A stretch of DNA of 64,000 bases from Thraustochytrium sp. TN22 (lineage: Eukaryota > Sar > Bigyra > Thraustochytrida > Thraustochytriidae), in assembly GCA_013306675.1 (NCBI GenBank), contig JABLUY010000170.1:21719-85718 (forward strand), read 5' to 3'. The translations under genes were made by a program, and so were the position numbers. Within the stretch, counting starts at the first letter, position 1, and every line of letters starts with the position of its first letter. Shown piece by piece: positions 27,893 to 37,000 of the stretch. The notes under the pieces were generated by a model that saw only the letters and a list, made by a program, of their open reading frames with translations, was not told where the DNA came from and did not search any database.

Positions 27893-28807
27893 ATGGCGAT
27901 TGTCACTTGCAGAGCTCCAAGCCAGCAGGCAGAAGGCGACGCGTCCGGCCTGCGCCCGCAGCTCGAGGCGGCGCTGCGCTCGTGGGTCGAGGAGCAGCGC
28001 TCCGCCGTCTCCAACGTGCGCAACACGGAGTTCAAGACGCACCCGGGCGTGCTCTCCGCGCTGCGGCGCCTGCCGCGCCTCGTCGACATGCTCACGGCGC
28101 TCTGGGACGAGGCCGCCGTGCGCCGCCGCACGCTCTGCCCGCGCGAGACCTATGACTCGCGCTCCACGCGGTTCGCCGAGAACGCGCTCGGCACGGGCCT
28201 CGACCTGCTCACCACCACCGTGCTGCAGGTCGCGGAGCGCCTCTGCGCGGCGCAGGACTCCGCCGCGGACCGCCTGCGCGTGCAGAACTTCCACTTCGCC
28301 GTCGAGACCCTGCCGTCGCGCGGCGGCACCGCCCTGCAGGCCGTCGCGCTCGAAGCCAGCAAGGAGTTCGAGGCCGCGCTCGACCGCTTCGTCGCCGCGC
28401 TGCTCGAGCGCAACCTCCCGGCGCTCCTCGCCTTCGTGCAGGAGGTCGACGCGCTCCTGCAGTCCTGCGAGCTCGCGCAGCTCGTCTACCACAAGCCGCG
28501 CGTGCAGCTAGCCGCCGTCCTCCAGGCCAACGCCGAGGCCGACCTGCGCGCCGGCCTGCGCTCCATCCGACACGAAGTCGAGGTCCAGCTCTCCAAAAAC
28601 CCGCCCGTCTGCGCCATGGTGCTCGCTTCCGTGAGAACCACCTTCCTCGACACCTACAAGCGATACGTGCACCTCATCGCCGACGGCTACGGCGACATCG
28701 TCAAGCCCACACTCGAAGACGCCGCCTCCTTTGCGCGATCCGAACTAAGGATCTGCCGGTGGCGACGCAAACGTCGTGTAAAGTACAAGTTTCAAACAAA
28801 GGACTAA
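27893..28807 (+). pseudogene. Displaced SEC3 3' fragment with chimeric 5' end
   Basis: From 27944 the DNA is a near-identical copy of SEC3 from 17649 to its end, covering the last 278 codons of the helical rod. Only scattered single-base differences were seen (for example CTC to CTC-preserving changes and ACT to GCT near 28626). Upstream sequence comes from the flank of the J-dynamin-DUF4116 gene. The switch point lies in a shared CGCGTCCGG/CCCTCCGG stretch. An ATG at 27893 opens a 304-aa frame that starts in flank sequence (MAIVTCRAPSQQAEGDASG) and runs into the SEC3 part. Near 28746 one extra base (CTAAGG against CTGGG) changes the last residues. It lacks the PH-like and coiled-coil regions, so any product could not act as full SEC3. 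Confidence 0.8.
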
Positions 28808-29406
28808 GACTTGGCAGCAGCAACCCATCACCGCGCGCTTCGATCCTGCGCGAGCGACGAGACAGCGGCGTCGCGGCGAGACCAAGTATTCGGCGCTTGT
28901 TTGAGAGCAGCCAACGTCGCCCAAGGTCGCGGCGGCCGGGCGGCGGCGGCCTGGCGGCTCGGTCGGCCTTTCTGGAAGACAACTGCAAACGGCGCGAACC
29001 ACTGGCAGTCTGGCACCGGCACTGGCCGAGGAAAAGGATCGATCGCCCGCACTCTCGTTGCTCGACCGATGTTCGGCGCCTCGTGCTTACGTGCCGTCGG
29101 CCGCAGCGACGCAGCTCCACTGAGAAGCAGCCTGCCAGGCCTGCCTGCCTTCCAGCCCGGCACGGACCCACGGAGCACTGCTTGGTCAGGGCTGATCAAG
29201 GCTGTCACGGTGCCAGTGCCGGTGCCAGTGCTTACTTAAAAAATGCCCACACAATCCGACACTGTGAAAGTCATCGAAAGAAAGTGGTGATGGAGTTCAA
29301 AGTTTGCGTCTCGCCTGGCTGATTTATGCTGATGAAAAGAGCACGTGGCCCGGGGTCAGCGTGACTGCAAATCCGCAACGGCGATTCCGAGTCGGAGCGC
29401 GCTGCG
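28808..29406. other. Intergenic region before copy C, partly duplicated SEC3 3' flank
   Basis: About 28800-29040 aligns with indels to the SEC3 3' flank at 18490-18720. The rest (29041-29406) does not match the upstream regions of copies A or B, so copy C may have a different promoter. No gene was seen. Confidence 0.5.
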
Positions 29407-32400
29407 ATGGCGGAGGGGCACGAGGCGCCTGACTGGGTGCGGGTGGACCTGACGGCGTACGAGGTGCTAGACTTGGACGGCAGCGCCGAGCACAGCGATG
29501 AGGAGGTGAGAGAGGCGTACGAGACGAAGCTTCGTAACTCCACTGCCCAGCAGGAGCGCGCGCGCTTTGGCGAGGCCTTCCGGACGCTCGAGACGGAGGC
29601 GCGCCGCAATGGCTATCGCCTGGCCTGCAGCATGCAGGATCAGTGGTCCGTGGCCTCCCAGAATGCCGAGAGCTCCGACGCAGTCGTGCACGGCGGCATC
29701 GCCGAGACGCTCTGCGCGCCTGATGCGCCGTACGCGCGCCTGCTGGACGCCGCGCTCAAGGTGCGCGGGAACTTTGAACTGCAGCTGCCGCAGATCGTCG
29801 TTTGCGGCACGGAGAGCCAGGGCAAGTCGTCCACGCTCGAGCGTATCGCGATGCGCGACATCTTCCCGCGCGACCGCAAGTTCTGCACCCGAATGCCCGT
29901 TCGCCTCATGCTGCGCACGAGCCGGCACCAGAACCAGGTCATCATTCGGCTCGTGAGCACCGAGACGGACGAAGTTCTGCGCGCATCGGAGCCGCAGATC
30001 TGCACGACGGGCGACCAGTCGGACGAGCCCTTCTCGTCACAGGTCGCGGAGCTCATCCGAGACTTCATCCGTGCCGAGCACCCGGACGACACGGGGCGCG
30101 CCGTGGTCATCGATCGCGAGGTGCAGATCGAGATCCGCGCGCCGGCGGTGCCCACGATCGATCTTGTGGACCTGCCTGGCATCGTGCTCGCGCCTGAGCA
30201 CGCGCGGGAAGCGACGATAGCGCTGACGCGACGCATGCTCGAGCAAGAACACGTGCTTGTGCTGGCTGTTGTCTCAGGGCGCTCCGAGTCGCTGCACAAC
30301 AATGGCATCTGGCCGCTGCTGCGTGAGAGCGGCAAAGAAGCCATCGTCGTGCTCACCAAGGTGGACCAGGAGGACGGCGACGAGGACTTCGCGGCAAGGC
30401 TCGCCCGAGACCCGTCCGTGTTTCCCGACGATGTCCCGGTCCACGCGGTGGTACCCGTGGTGAACCTCGACACGCGCAAGAAGAACGACGCAGCCGCGCT
30501 GCGGCAGTCGTACTCCGCCGAGGAGACCACGCTTCGCGCCGTGTGCGAGGCGACCGGCGTGGAGTACGACCCACGCCAACACGGCATGGCGGGAGTACTG
30601 GAAGCGCTCAACGCGATGGTACGCGAGTACATGCGGGACACGTGGGTCGATGCCGAGCTGCAGCGGTGCGAGCAGGAGCTCAAGCAACTCTTCACGCAGC
30701 TTTGGGCGCTCGGCACTGCGCCGCGCGCTGTCACGGAGAGCGCCCTGCGAGCCGAGCTCGAGCTTGGTCTCGCGGAGCTCAAGAAGCTCAGAACGTGCGA
30801 TGTTCTCGCCGCCCTTGGGGGCCTGGGGCTCGAAGATGCGCAGCCACTGCCGGCAAGAGCGCCATTCATCGAGCGGATGGAGCTAGTCGACGAACTCGAA
30901 GCTTCGCTGGTCGCGAACATGGCAGAGACGATCTCCGAGGTGTGGCGCCGCTATAAGGAGCTCGCCAAGCGTGAGCTCGTCGAGGAGTCCGCGCTGCCGC
31001 TGCGCTTGGCTCGCTTCCCGGCAGTCGAAGAGCACGTGGACGGCGTGTTGGATGAAGCGTTCGACGCGGTGCATGCTCGCGTGGTGGAGCGCGCCACCCG
31101 TGTCGCGCGGTCGTGCCTTTCAGCTCTGATGACGGCGAGCGACCGCATCGATGCCAGACACTTCTACGAGGGCCTTGAGACCGGCATCGTGGGTGTTGTT
31201 GTGGGCGCCAGCCGGCTCACACAGACCCTGCGCGATGCGTTTGCCGGAGGTTTGGAGGATATCGACCTGCAGGAGGAGCATGATGCTGCGGCGCAACGCC
31301 GGCTGCTCGAGGACCGCATCGATGCGGTGTACGAGACGGCCAACGTGCTCGTGCATTTGAAAGACCGCGACGACCTTCCTGAAGCCCTTGTTGCCATGCG
31401 CTGCCTGAGAGATGGCGGCCGCACGGCGGAGGTAAAGAAGGTGGTGTCGGGAGGCGAGATACCGTCCGCGCTGCGCGACGTGCTCCTGGTCGGAGATACG
31501 GACTACGTGGCGGAGTGTCTTGCGATTGAAGTACTGGTGGAGCGGGCGCACAGCATCGCGAACCTCAGGTCTCGGAGATCCGCACTCAAGCTGGTCAAAT
31601 CCCGCGACGTGTGGAGGGATAGGGCTTATGATGACTGGGAAGATGATGACTGGGAAGATTCCCTTTTGAAAGCGATTCCGAGATGCTCAGAGGTTTGGTC
31701 TGACCGGCGCTTCATCATTGATGCTACAGGGTGTCTCGGATCTTTGCTGCAATTCACGTCGGATGAGCTGCGCGCGGACAGGGACGTGGTGCTGGGGGCG
31801 ATAAAGCAGGATGACTTGGCGCTCAAATACGCGTCGGAGGAGCTGCGCGCGGACAAGGACTTTATGCTTGAGGTGGTCAAGCAGAGCACGATTGCGCTCG
31901 GATACGCGTCGGAGGAGCTGCGCGCGGACAGGGACGTGGTGCTGGAGGCGGTCAAACTGAACAGTATGGCGTTAGAATTTGTGTCGAAGGAGCTGCGCGC
32001 GGACAGGGACGTGGTGCTGGAGGCGGTCAAGCAGAGCGGCCGGGCGCTCAAATACGCGGAGGAGGAGCTGCGCGCGGACAGGGACGTGGTGCTAGCGGCG
32101 GTCAAGCAGAGCGGCTGGGCGCTTCTAGACGCGTCGGAAGAGCTGCGCGCGGACAGGGACGTGGTGCTGGAGGCGGTCAAGCAGAACCCCGTGGTGTTCG
32201 AAGACGTGTCGGAGGAGCTGCGCGCGGACAGGGACGTGATGCTGGATGCGGTCAAGCAGGACGGCTACGCGCTCGCATACGCGTCGGAGGAGTTGCGCGC
32301 GGACAGGGGCGTGGTGCTGGAGGCGGTCAAGCAGAAGTGCTGGGCGCTCGGATACGCGTCGGAGGAGCTGCGCGCGGACAGAGACGTGGTGCTGGAGGCT

Positions 32401-32787
32401 GCCAAGCAGGACGGCGGGGCGCTCAGATACGCGTCGCAGGAGCTGCGCGCGGATAAGCGCTTCATGCTGAAGGCTGTCAAGCAGGACGGCTACGCGCTCC
32501 AATACGCGTCGCAGGAGCTGCGCGCGGACAGGGACGTGGTGCTGGAGGCGGTCAAGCAGGACAGCGGGGCGCTCCAGTGCGCGTCGGAGGAGCTGCGCGC
32601 GGACAGGGACGTGGTGCTGGAGGCGGTAAAGCAGGAGGGCGGGGCGCTCCAGTTCGCGTCGGAGGAGCTGCGCGCGGACAAGGACGTGGTGCTGGAGGCT
32701 GTCAAGCAGAGTGGAGCTGCAATCATCTGTGCTTCTCAGGACCTGCAGAAGGACCCTGATGTACTTGCATCCCGTAATTCTAAGTGA
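29407..32787 (+). CDS. J-like / dynamin-type GTPase / DUF4116-repeat protein, copy C
   Basis: Copy C is 1126 aa. It has the same degenerate J-like N terminus (EEVREAYETKLRNSTAQQ), dynamin GTPase motifs (GTESQGKSS; DLPG intact; TKVD) and helical stalk as copies A and B. A short acidic insertion (DDWEDDDWED) precedes the repeats. Thirteen DUF4116 units follow, each distinct (QDDLALKYAS, QSTIALGYAS, QNPVVFEDVS, QKCWALGYAS), and the C terminus GAAIICASQDLQKDPDVL is shared with copy A. The sequence immediately downstream leads into CCDC28-like copy 2, as in copy A, suggesting A and C keep the ancestral gene order. The ATG at 29407 is the start of the open frame and supports the same start in A and B. 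Confidence 0.82.
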   Translation: MAEGHEAPDWVRVDLTAYEVLDLDGSAEHSDEEVREAYETKLRNSTAQQERARFGEAFRTLETEARRNGYRLACSMQDQWSVASQNAESSDAVVHGGIAETLCAPDAPYARLLDAALKVRGNFELQLPQIVVCGTESQGKSSTLERIAMRDIFPRDRKFCTRMPVRLMLRTSRHQNQVIIRLVSTETDEVLRASEPQICTTGDQSDEPFSSQVAELIRDFIRAEHPDDTGRAVVIDREVQIEIRAPAVPTIDLVDLPGIVLAPEHAREATIALTRRMLEQEHVLVLAVVSGRSESLHNNGIWPLLRESGKEAIVVLTKVDQEDGDEDFAARLARDPSVFPDDVPVHAVVPVVNLDTRKKNDAAALRQSYSAEETTLRAVCEATGVEYDPRQHGMAGVLEALNAMVREYMRDTWVDAELQRCEQELKQLFTQLWALGTAPRAVTESALRAELELGLAELKKLRTCDVLAALGGLGLEDAQPLPARAPFIERMELVDELEASLVANMAETISEVWRRYKELAKRELVEESALPLRLARFPAVEEHVDGVLDEAFDAVHARVVERATRVARSCLSALMTASDRIDARHFYEGLETGIVGVVVGASRLTQTLRDAFAGGLEDIDLQEEHDAAAQRRLLEDRIDAVYETANVLVHLKDRDDLPEALVAMRCLRDGGRTAEVKKVVSGGEIPSALRDVLLVGDTDYVAECLAIEVLVERAHSIANLRSRRSALKLVKSRDVWRDRAYDDWEDDDWEDSLLKAIPRCSEVWSDRRFIIDATGCLGSLLQFTSDELRADRDVVLGAIKQDDLALKYASEELRADKDFMLEVVKQSTIALGYASEELRADRDVVLEAVKLNSMALEFVSKELRADRDVVLEAVKQSGRALKYAEEELRADRDVVLAAVKQSGWALLDASEELRADRDVVLEAVKQNPVVFEDVSEELRADRDVMLDAVKQDGYALAYASEELRADRGVVLEAVKQKCWALGYASEELRADRDVVLEAAKQDGGALRYASQELRADKRFMLKAVKQDGYALQYASQELRADRDVVLEAVKQDSGALQCASEELRADRDVVLEAVKQEGGALQFASEELRADKDVVLEAVKQSGAAIICASQDLQKDPDVLASRNSK
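31760..32730 (+). repeat. DUF4116 coding repeats of copy C (13 x 75 bp)
   Basis: Thirteen imperfect 75-bp units keep the ELRADRDVVLEAVKQ half nearly constant while the second half (positions about 16-25) varies strongly between units. This constant/variable layout suggests that the variable half is the ligand- or partner-facing surface; that is inference. Confidence 0.8.
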
Positions 32788-32947
32788 TACTCTCTTCTTT
32801 TTTGTCTCTCTGCCAGAAGGTGGAGGACGACTCGTACAACTCGGAGCAGGGCGATCGCCACTTGCAGAGCTCCAAGCAAGCAGGCAGGGGGGCGACGCGT
32901 CCGGTTCGCGCGTGGAGAGGCGCGGGCGCGCGGGAGAGGAGAGCGTG

Positions 32948-33936
32948 ATGTTGGGCCGCGCTGTGTCGGGCGGCACGGACGGGAGCGCTGGGGGTGGTTC
33001 ACGGTCGCGCGGATCGGCGCCGCCGCCGCTGCATGCGAGCAACTCGTTCACGGCGAGCTCGCTCGTGCCGTCCGCGGCGGGCGGCGCGGCGGAGGAGGCC
33101 GAGCCGCGCTCGAGCTCTGGCGCGCACCGCATGCGGCTCACCGCCAAGGCCGGCAGCGCGACCGGCAGCAGCGTGGCCAGCGCCAGCAGCGCCCGGCACC
33201 AGCCAGGGGGGGCCAAGGCGGCGGACGAGGACGCTGCGGCCGAGGGCGGGGGCTTGCGGCCGGACGAGGTCGAGGTGCGCCGCCAGGTGTCCGAGGACTT
33301 TCGCCACGCCAGCAAGGGCGCCTACTTTGAGCCCAAGACCTCGGAGCTGCTGGAGCGCAACCTCGGCCGCATCGACTCTGCGATGGAGGCCAACGACATG
33401 GCCGCCTTTGGTACGTTTCACAACATGCACGTGACTTAGCTGAAGCGGCTGATGGGCTGGCGTGCGCTGGCAGGTCACAACAAGCAGGATGTCTTGAGGG
33501 GGATTAGCGAGATCCGCAAGCGACAGGTGGACATTTTCCGCCACCAAATGCACCTCGAGTTCAGGTACGTGCGCAGACGCTGGTCCCTTGGAACGGTCGC
33601 TGACGAGCGGGCGAGCGGGTGGCGCGCAGCCTGTCCATGGACGAGAACGAGGAGGAGAACAGCGATGCGGAGCAAAAGATCTTCTCGTCCGAGGGCTTCT
33701 CGGAGGAGTTTCAAGAAAAGTTCAAGAAGAAGGAGCGCGTCTTGGACGGCATCCACGGGATGTTGCAGGATCTGACCAAGCAGCTGCAGGAGGTCAACTC
33801 GGCCAGCGTCGTGTCGCACATGGCGGCCGATCCGAGCTTCACGGAGGACGCTCGCCAGCGTGGAGCGGAGGAGGCCGCTGCTGACCTCGGCTTCCGCGAC
33901 ATGTCAGACCACGGGTGGGGCCTACACGCGGAGTGA
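32948..33936 (+). CDS. CCDC28-like coiled-coil protein, copy 2 (intact)
   Basis: The 286-aa product comes from three exons: 32948-33410, 33474-33564 and 33630-33936 (463+91+307 nt, a multiple of three). The Ser/Gly/Ala-rich disordered N terminus is followed by EVRRQVSEDFRHASKGAYFE, then LLERNLGRIDSAMEANDMAA, an acidic segment MDENEEENSD, and the final helix (VLDGIHGMLQDLTKQLQEVN). The arrangement resembles CCDC28/DUF4061 proteins, small coiled-coil proteins linked in animals to BBS/ciliary and TOR complexes; the family call is moderate. This copy keeps the natural C terminus ending in DMSDHGWGLHAE. It converges with DNA2, with stops 147 bp apart. The ATG again overlaps an upstream TGA (TGATG). 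Confidence 0.6.
33411..33473 (+). other. Intron 1 of CCDC28-like copy 2 (63 nt)
   Basis: The intron has a GTACGT donor and a GGCAG acceptor and is phase 1. It is 3 nt shorter than the homologous intron in copy 1. Confidence 0.75.
33565..33629 (+). other. Intron 2 of CCDC28-like copy 2 (65 nt)
   Basis: The intron has a GTACGT donor and a GCGCAG acceptor and is phase 2. Its length differs by 4 nt from copy 1 while the exons stay aligned, so it must be spliced to keep the frame. Confidence 0.8.
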
Positions 33937-34082
33937 CCAGTGACCTTGACTAGCGGACTGACTGTGGAAGTCCTGACATTGGTTTCCTTTCCTGTGTGTT
34001 TTGAAAATCAACACGCGGACTGACGATTGCTTTCCTTCGGAATTGACGGCTGCTTTCCTTCTTTGTATGTAAAGTGTACAAG

Positions 34083-37000
34083 TCAAATGGTGTGGTCACC
34101 TGGGGTAGAAGCGTGTGTCTGGTGACCACTCTCATGTTCATGTTCATTGGCAGCTCGCGGGCGCGGCTCCTTCCCGTCGTAGGTTTTCATCCAGGCGTCG
34201 AGCGCGTCCATGTCGGTGGCCGTCTGCGGCAGGTCGTGCACCCAGCCCTTCTCGCGACAGACCTCAATGAATCGCTTGCAAATGCCGGAGGACTCGAGCG
34301 TGCGCGCGGCGCCGACGACAATGAGCTTGGTCTTGGCTCGTGTGAAGGCGACGTTGAGGCGGCGGTAGTCCTTGAGCAGGCCGCCCACGTCGTTGGTGGT
34401 GTTGGAGCGGACCAACGAGATGATGATGCAGTCCTTGTCGCGGCCCTGGTATCGGTCCACGGTGGCGCACTCGACGTGCTGGAACCTGTCCACGGCGGCG
34501 CTCAGCGCGCGCAGCTGCGAGCGGTACGGCGTGATGATGCCGATCTGCTCCTCGTCGGCGCCGGAGGCGACGAGGCCGGCGACCACGCGCTGCACGACGC
34601 GGGCCTCGAACTTGTTTTCGAGGCGGCCGTGGTGCTTGGTCTGGTGACTCGTGCCGCCCCGGGCCTTGGGGTCCCCTTGGGAGATTTGCGAGACGAGGCC
34701 GGTGCCGCCGGCGAGCGGGCTGGACGCCGCGCGGCGCGCCTCGGCCTCCTGGTTCATCTTGACGCGGCTCTCTTCCGAGCCGTCGACGCCGTCCGTGTTG
34801 AGGAAGGCGACGCTCACGTCGGCCGCCAGGACGTCCGCGAGCCACTGCTTGGTCTGCGTCTGTGACTTGCGCAGGAGCACGGGGTTGACGTGCTCCTCCT
34901 TGGCCCAGTAGCGCGGGAGCGCGAGGCGCGCGTTCGCGACCTCCTCGCTGCCGGCCTTGAGCTCGCCACGGTAGACGAGCTCGTTCGCGACGTACTGAAT
35001 GTCCTCGTTCATGCGGTACTGAAGAGTGAGCTTGACCTCGGCGACGCGGTCGTTGGCCGAGCCGAGGCGCTGCAGCAGCGACTTACTCATGCCCATGCGC
35101 TCCGCGGCAATGTTCTTGACGAGCGGCGGGAGCTGCTTGTCGTCGCCCACAACGACAAACCGCTTGCCGCGGCACGCGGGGCCGATGACAAAGGGCTGCG
35201 TGACCTGGCCGGCCTCGTCGACGATGACAAAGTCAAACTCGCGCCGCTGCACAATGGGCGAGCGCACGCCCATGCAGGTGACGCCGACGATGATGTGGCT
35301 GTCCTCGCGGAGCTGGCCGAGCTCCTCGAGGGACATGCGGCCCACGAGGTCCTCGTGCAGCGCCTTGTCAACCTTCTCGGCCCGGCCAATGCGCTTGACG
35401 GGGAAGTTCCCGGCGTCGTCCTTGATCTTGAGCAGGATGCCGTCCAGCGCACTGTGCGTGTAGGCGCAAACCAGCACGGAGCAGCCCAGGCGGTAGAGCG
35501 TCTGCACGATGAAGCTAATGGTGGTGGACTTGCCAACGCCGGGCAGGCCCTGCACGCACACGTAGTCCTTGGCCGCCAGCACATAGCCGACCATCCTGCG
35601 TTGGTCCTCGTTGAGCTGCGTCAGGTATCGCTGGTGCATGTCCTCCATGACCGGGTCCGCAACGTGGCCGGCCGGCCCGCTCATGGCAAAGGTCGGCCGC
35701 GCGCCCTTGTGCAGGTAGCGGTACGCGTCCTGCAGGCTATCGAACTTGACATTGCCGCTCCACACCTGCTTCGGGAGGTTCTGCTCCTCGCGCAGCGCCC
35801 TCGACGCCAGCCCGCCGTCCGCAGTTCCCTGCTGCGCGCCGCCCCCCTGGAAGACCTCGAAGAGGTCCATGGCGTCTTTGCCGTCGTCCACGAAGCCCGG
35901 CTCGACCAGGTCAATGATGAGTCTGCGGTGCCGCTCGCGGCGTTCCTGCATGAGCCAGTACAGGCTGGTCTTGGAGTCGCGGATGGTGCCGAAGCGCGTC
36001 TCGTCCTTGTCAATGCGCCAGTGCAGCGAGGCGATGTCGCCCTCCTTGGGCAGGTGCACCGGGTTTTCCGCGATGAGCTCCACGGTGTCCTTGGTGAGAG
36101 CGTGGATGGTCCCGAGACCCACGGCGTGCTGCCTGCCTTCAATGCCGATCGTGACGAGCTCGCCCTTTTCAAAGTTGAGCTGCTCGATGGACGGAAACGG
36201 CTCGTCCGTGGGCGCGCGATGGCGCCGGAAGGTGGTGATGAAGCGGCGGGAGAGGAAGGAGACTTCGCGCAGCCGCGTGGACACGAGCTGCATGGACGCG
36301 ATGCAGCGTCCGCGGTTCTCCCGCTCCGGGCCCGTCATGGTCCATAGCTCCCTGTAGCGCGACTCGCTCGTGCAGTTCTCCAGGTGGATCATCTTTGACC
36401 ACTTGCGCAGGTACTCCACGTGCGGCTCCGCGAGCTTGGGCGCGCACTCCTCAAAGTGCTCCTCGCGCAGGCCGCTGGACTCCGGCGTCCCATTCTCCAG
36501 GGCGCGGTGCAGCGTCATGCAGGACGCCTTCTCGTAGCACGTATTGCACACCTGCCGCAGGTTCCCGGCCACCGCGGGCAGCTTAAAGTCCTCAATGTCC
36601 GGGACCTCATCGTCCTCGCCGTCTCCCTTCTTGTGCTCCGTCTCCTGCTTGCCGCCGTTCAGGTGCGTGGCGCTGCTGCGGACGTGCACGGGTGCCGACT
36701 GCTTGACGAAGAGATTGCGCTTCTGCAGCACGGGCGCCACGTGCTCGTGCATGATGGGCACCCAGTTCAGGGACACCTTGTCCGGACGCGGCATCTTGGG
36801 GCTCTCGTTTGGCCCGCCGCGGGAGTCCCGCTCCTTGGTCACGTACATGAGCAGGCCGGCGCCCGCGTCTTCGTCGCTCATGAGGCTGAGCCCGTGATAG
36901 CGATCCTGGAGCATGAGCGAGTACAAGAGCACCTGCGCGTGGTGCTCCGTCTTGCCGTTGCCCGTCTTGAGCTCCACGGCCGCCAAAACCTCCCGAGCCG

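Noticed and set aside
32948-33434. Reading exon 1 of the CCDC28-like gene as a complete gene ending in the intron
   Set aside because: Splicing joins exons cleanly, and the comparison of the two copies supports introns.
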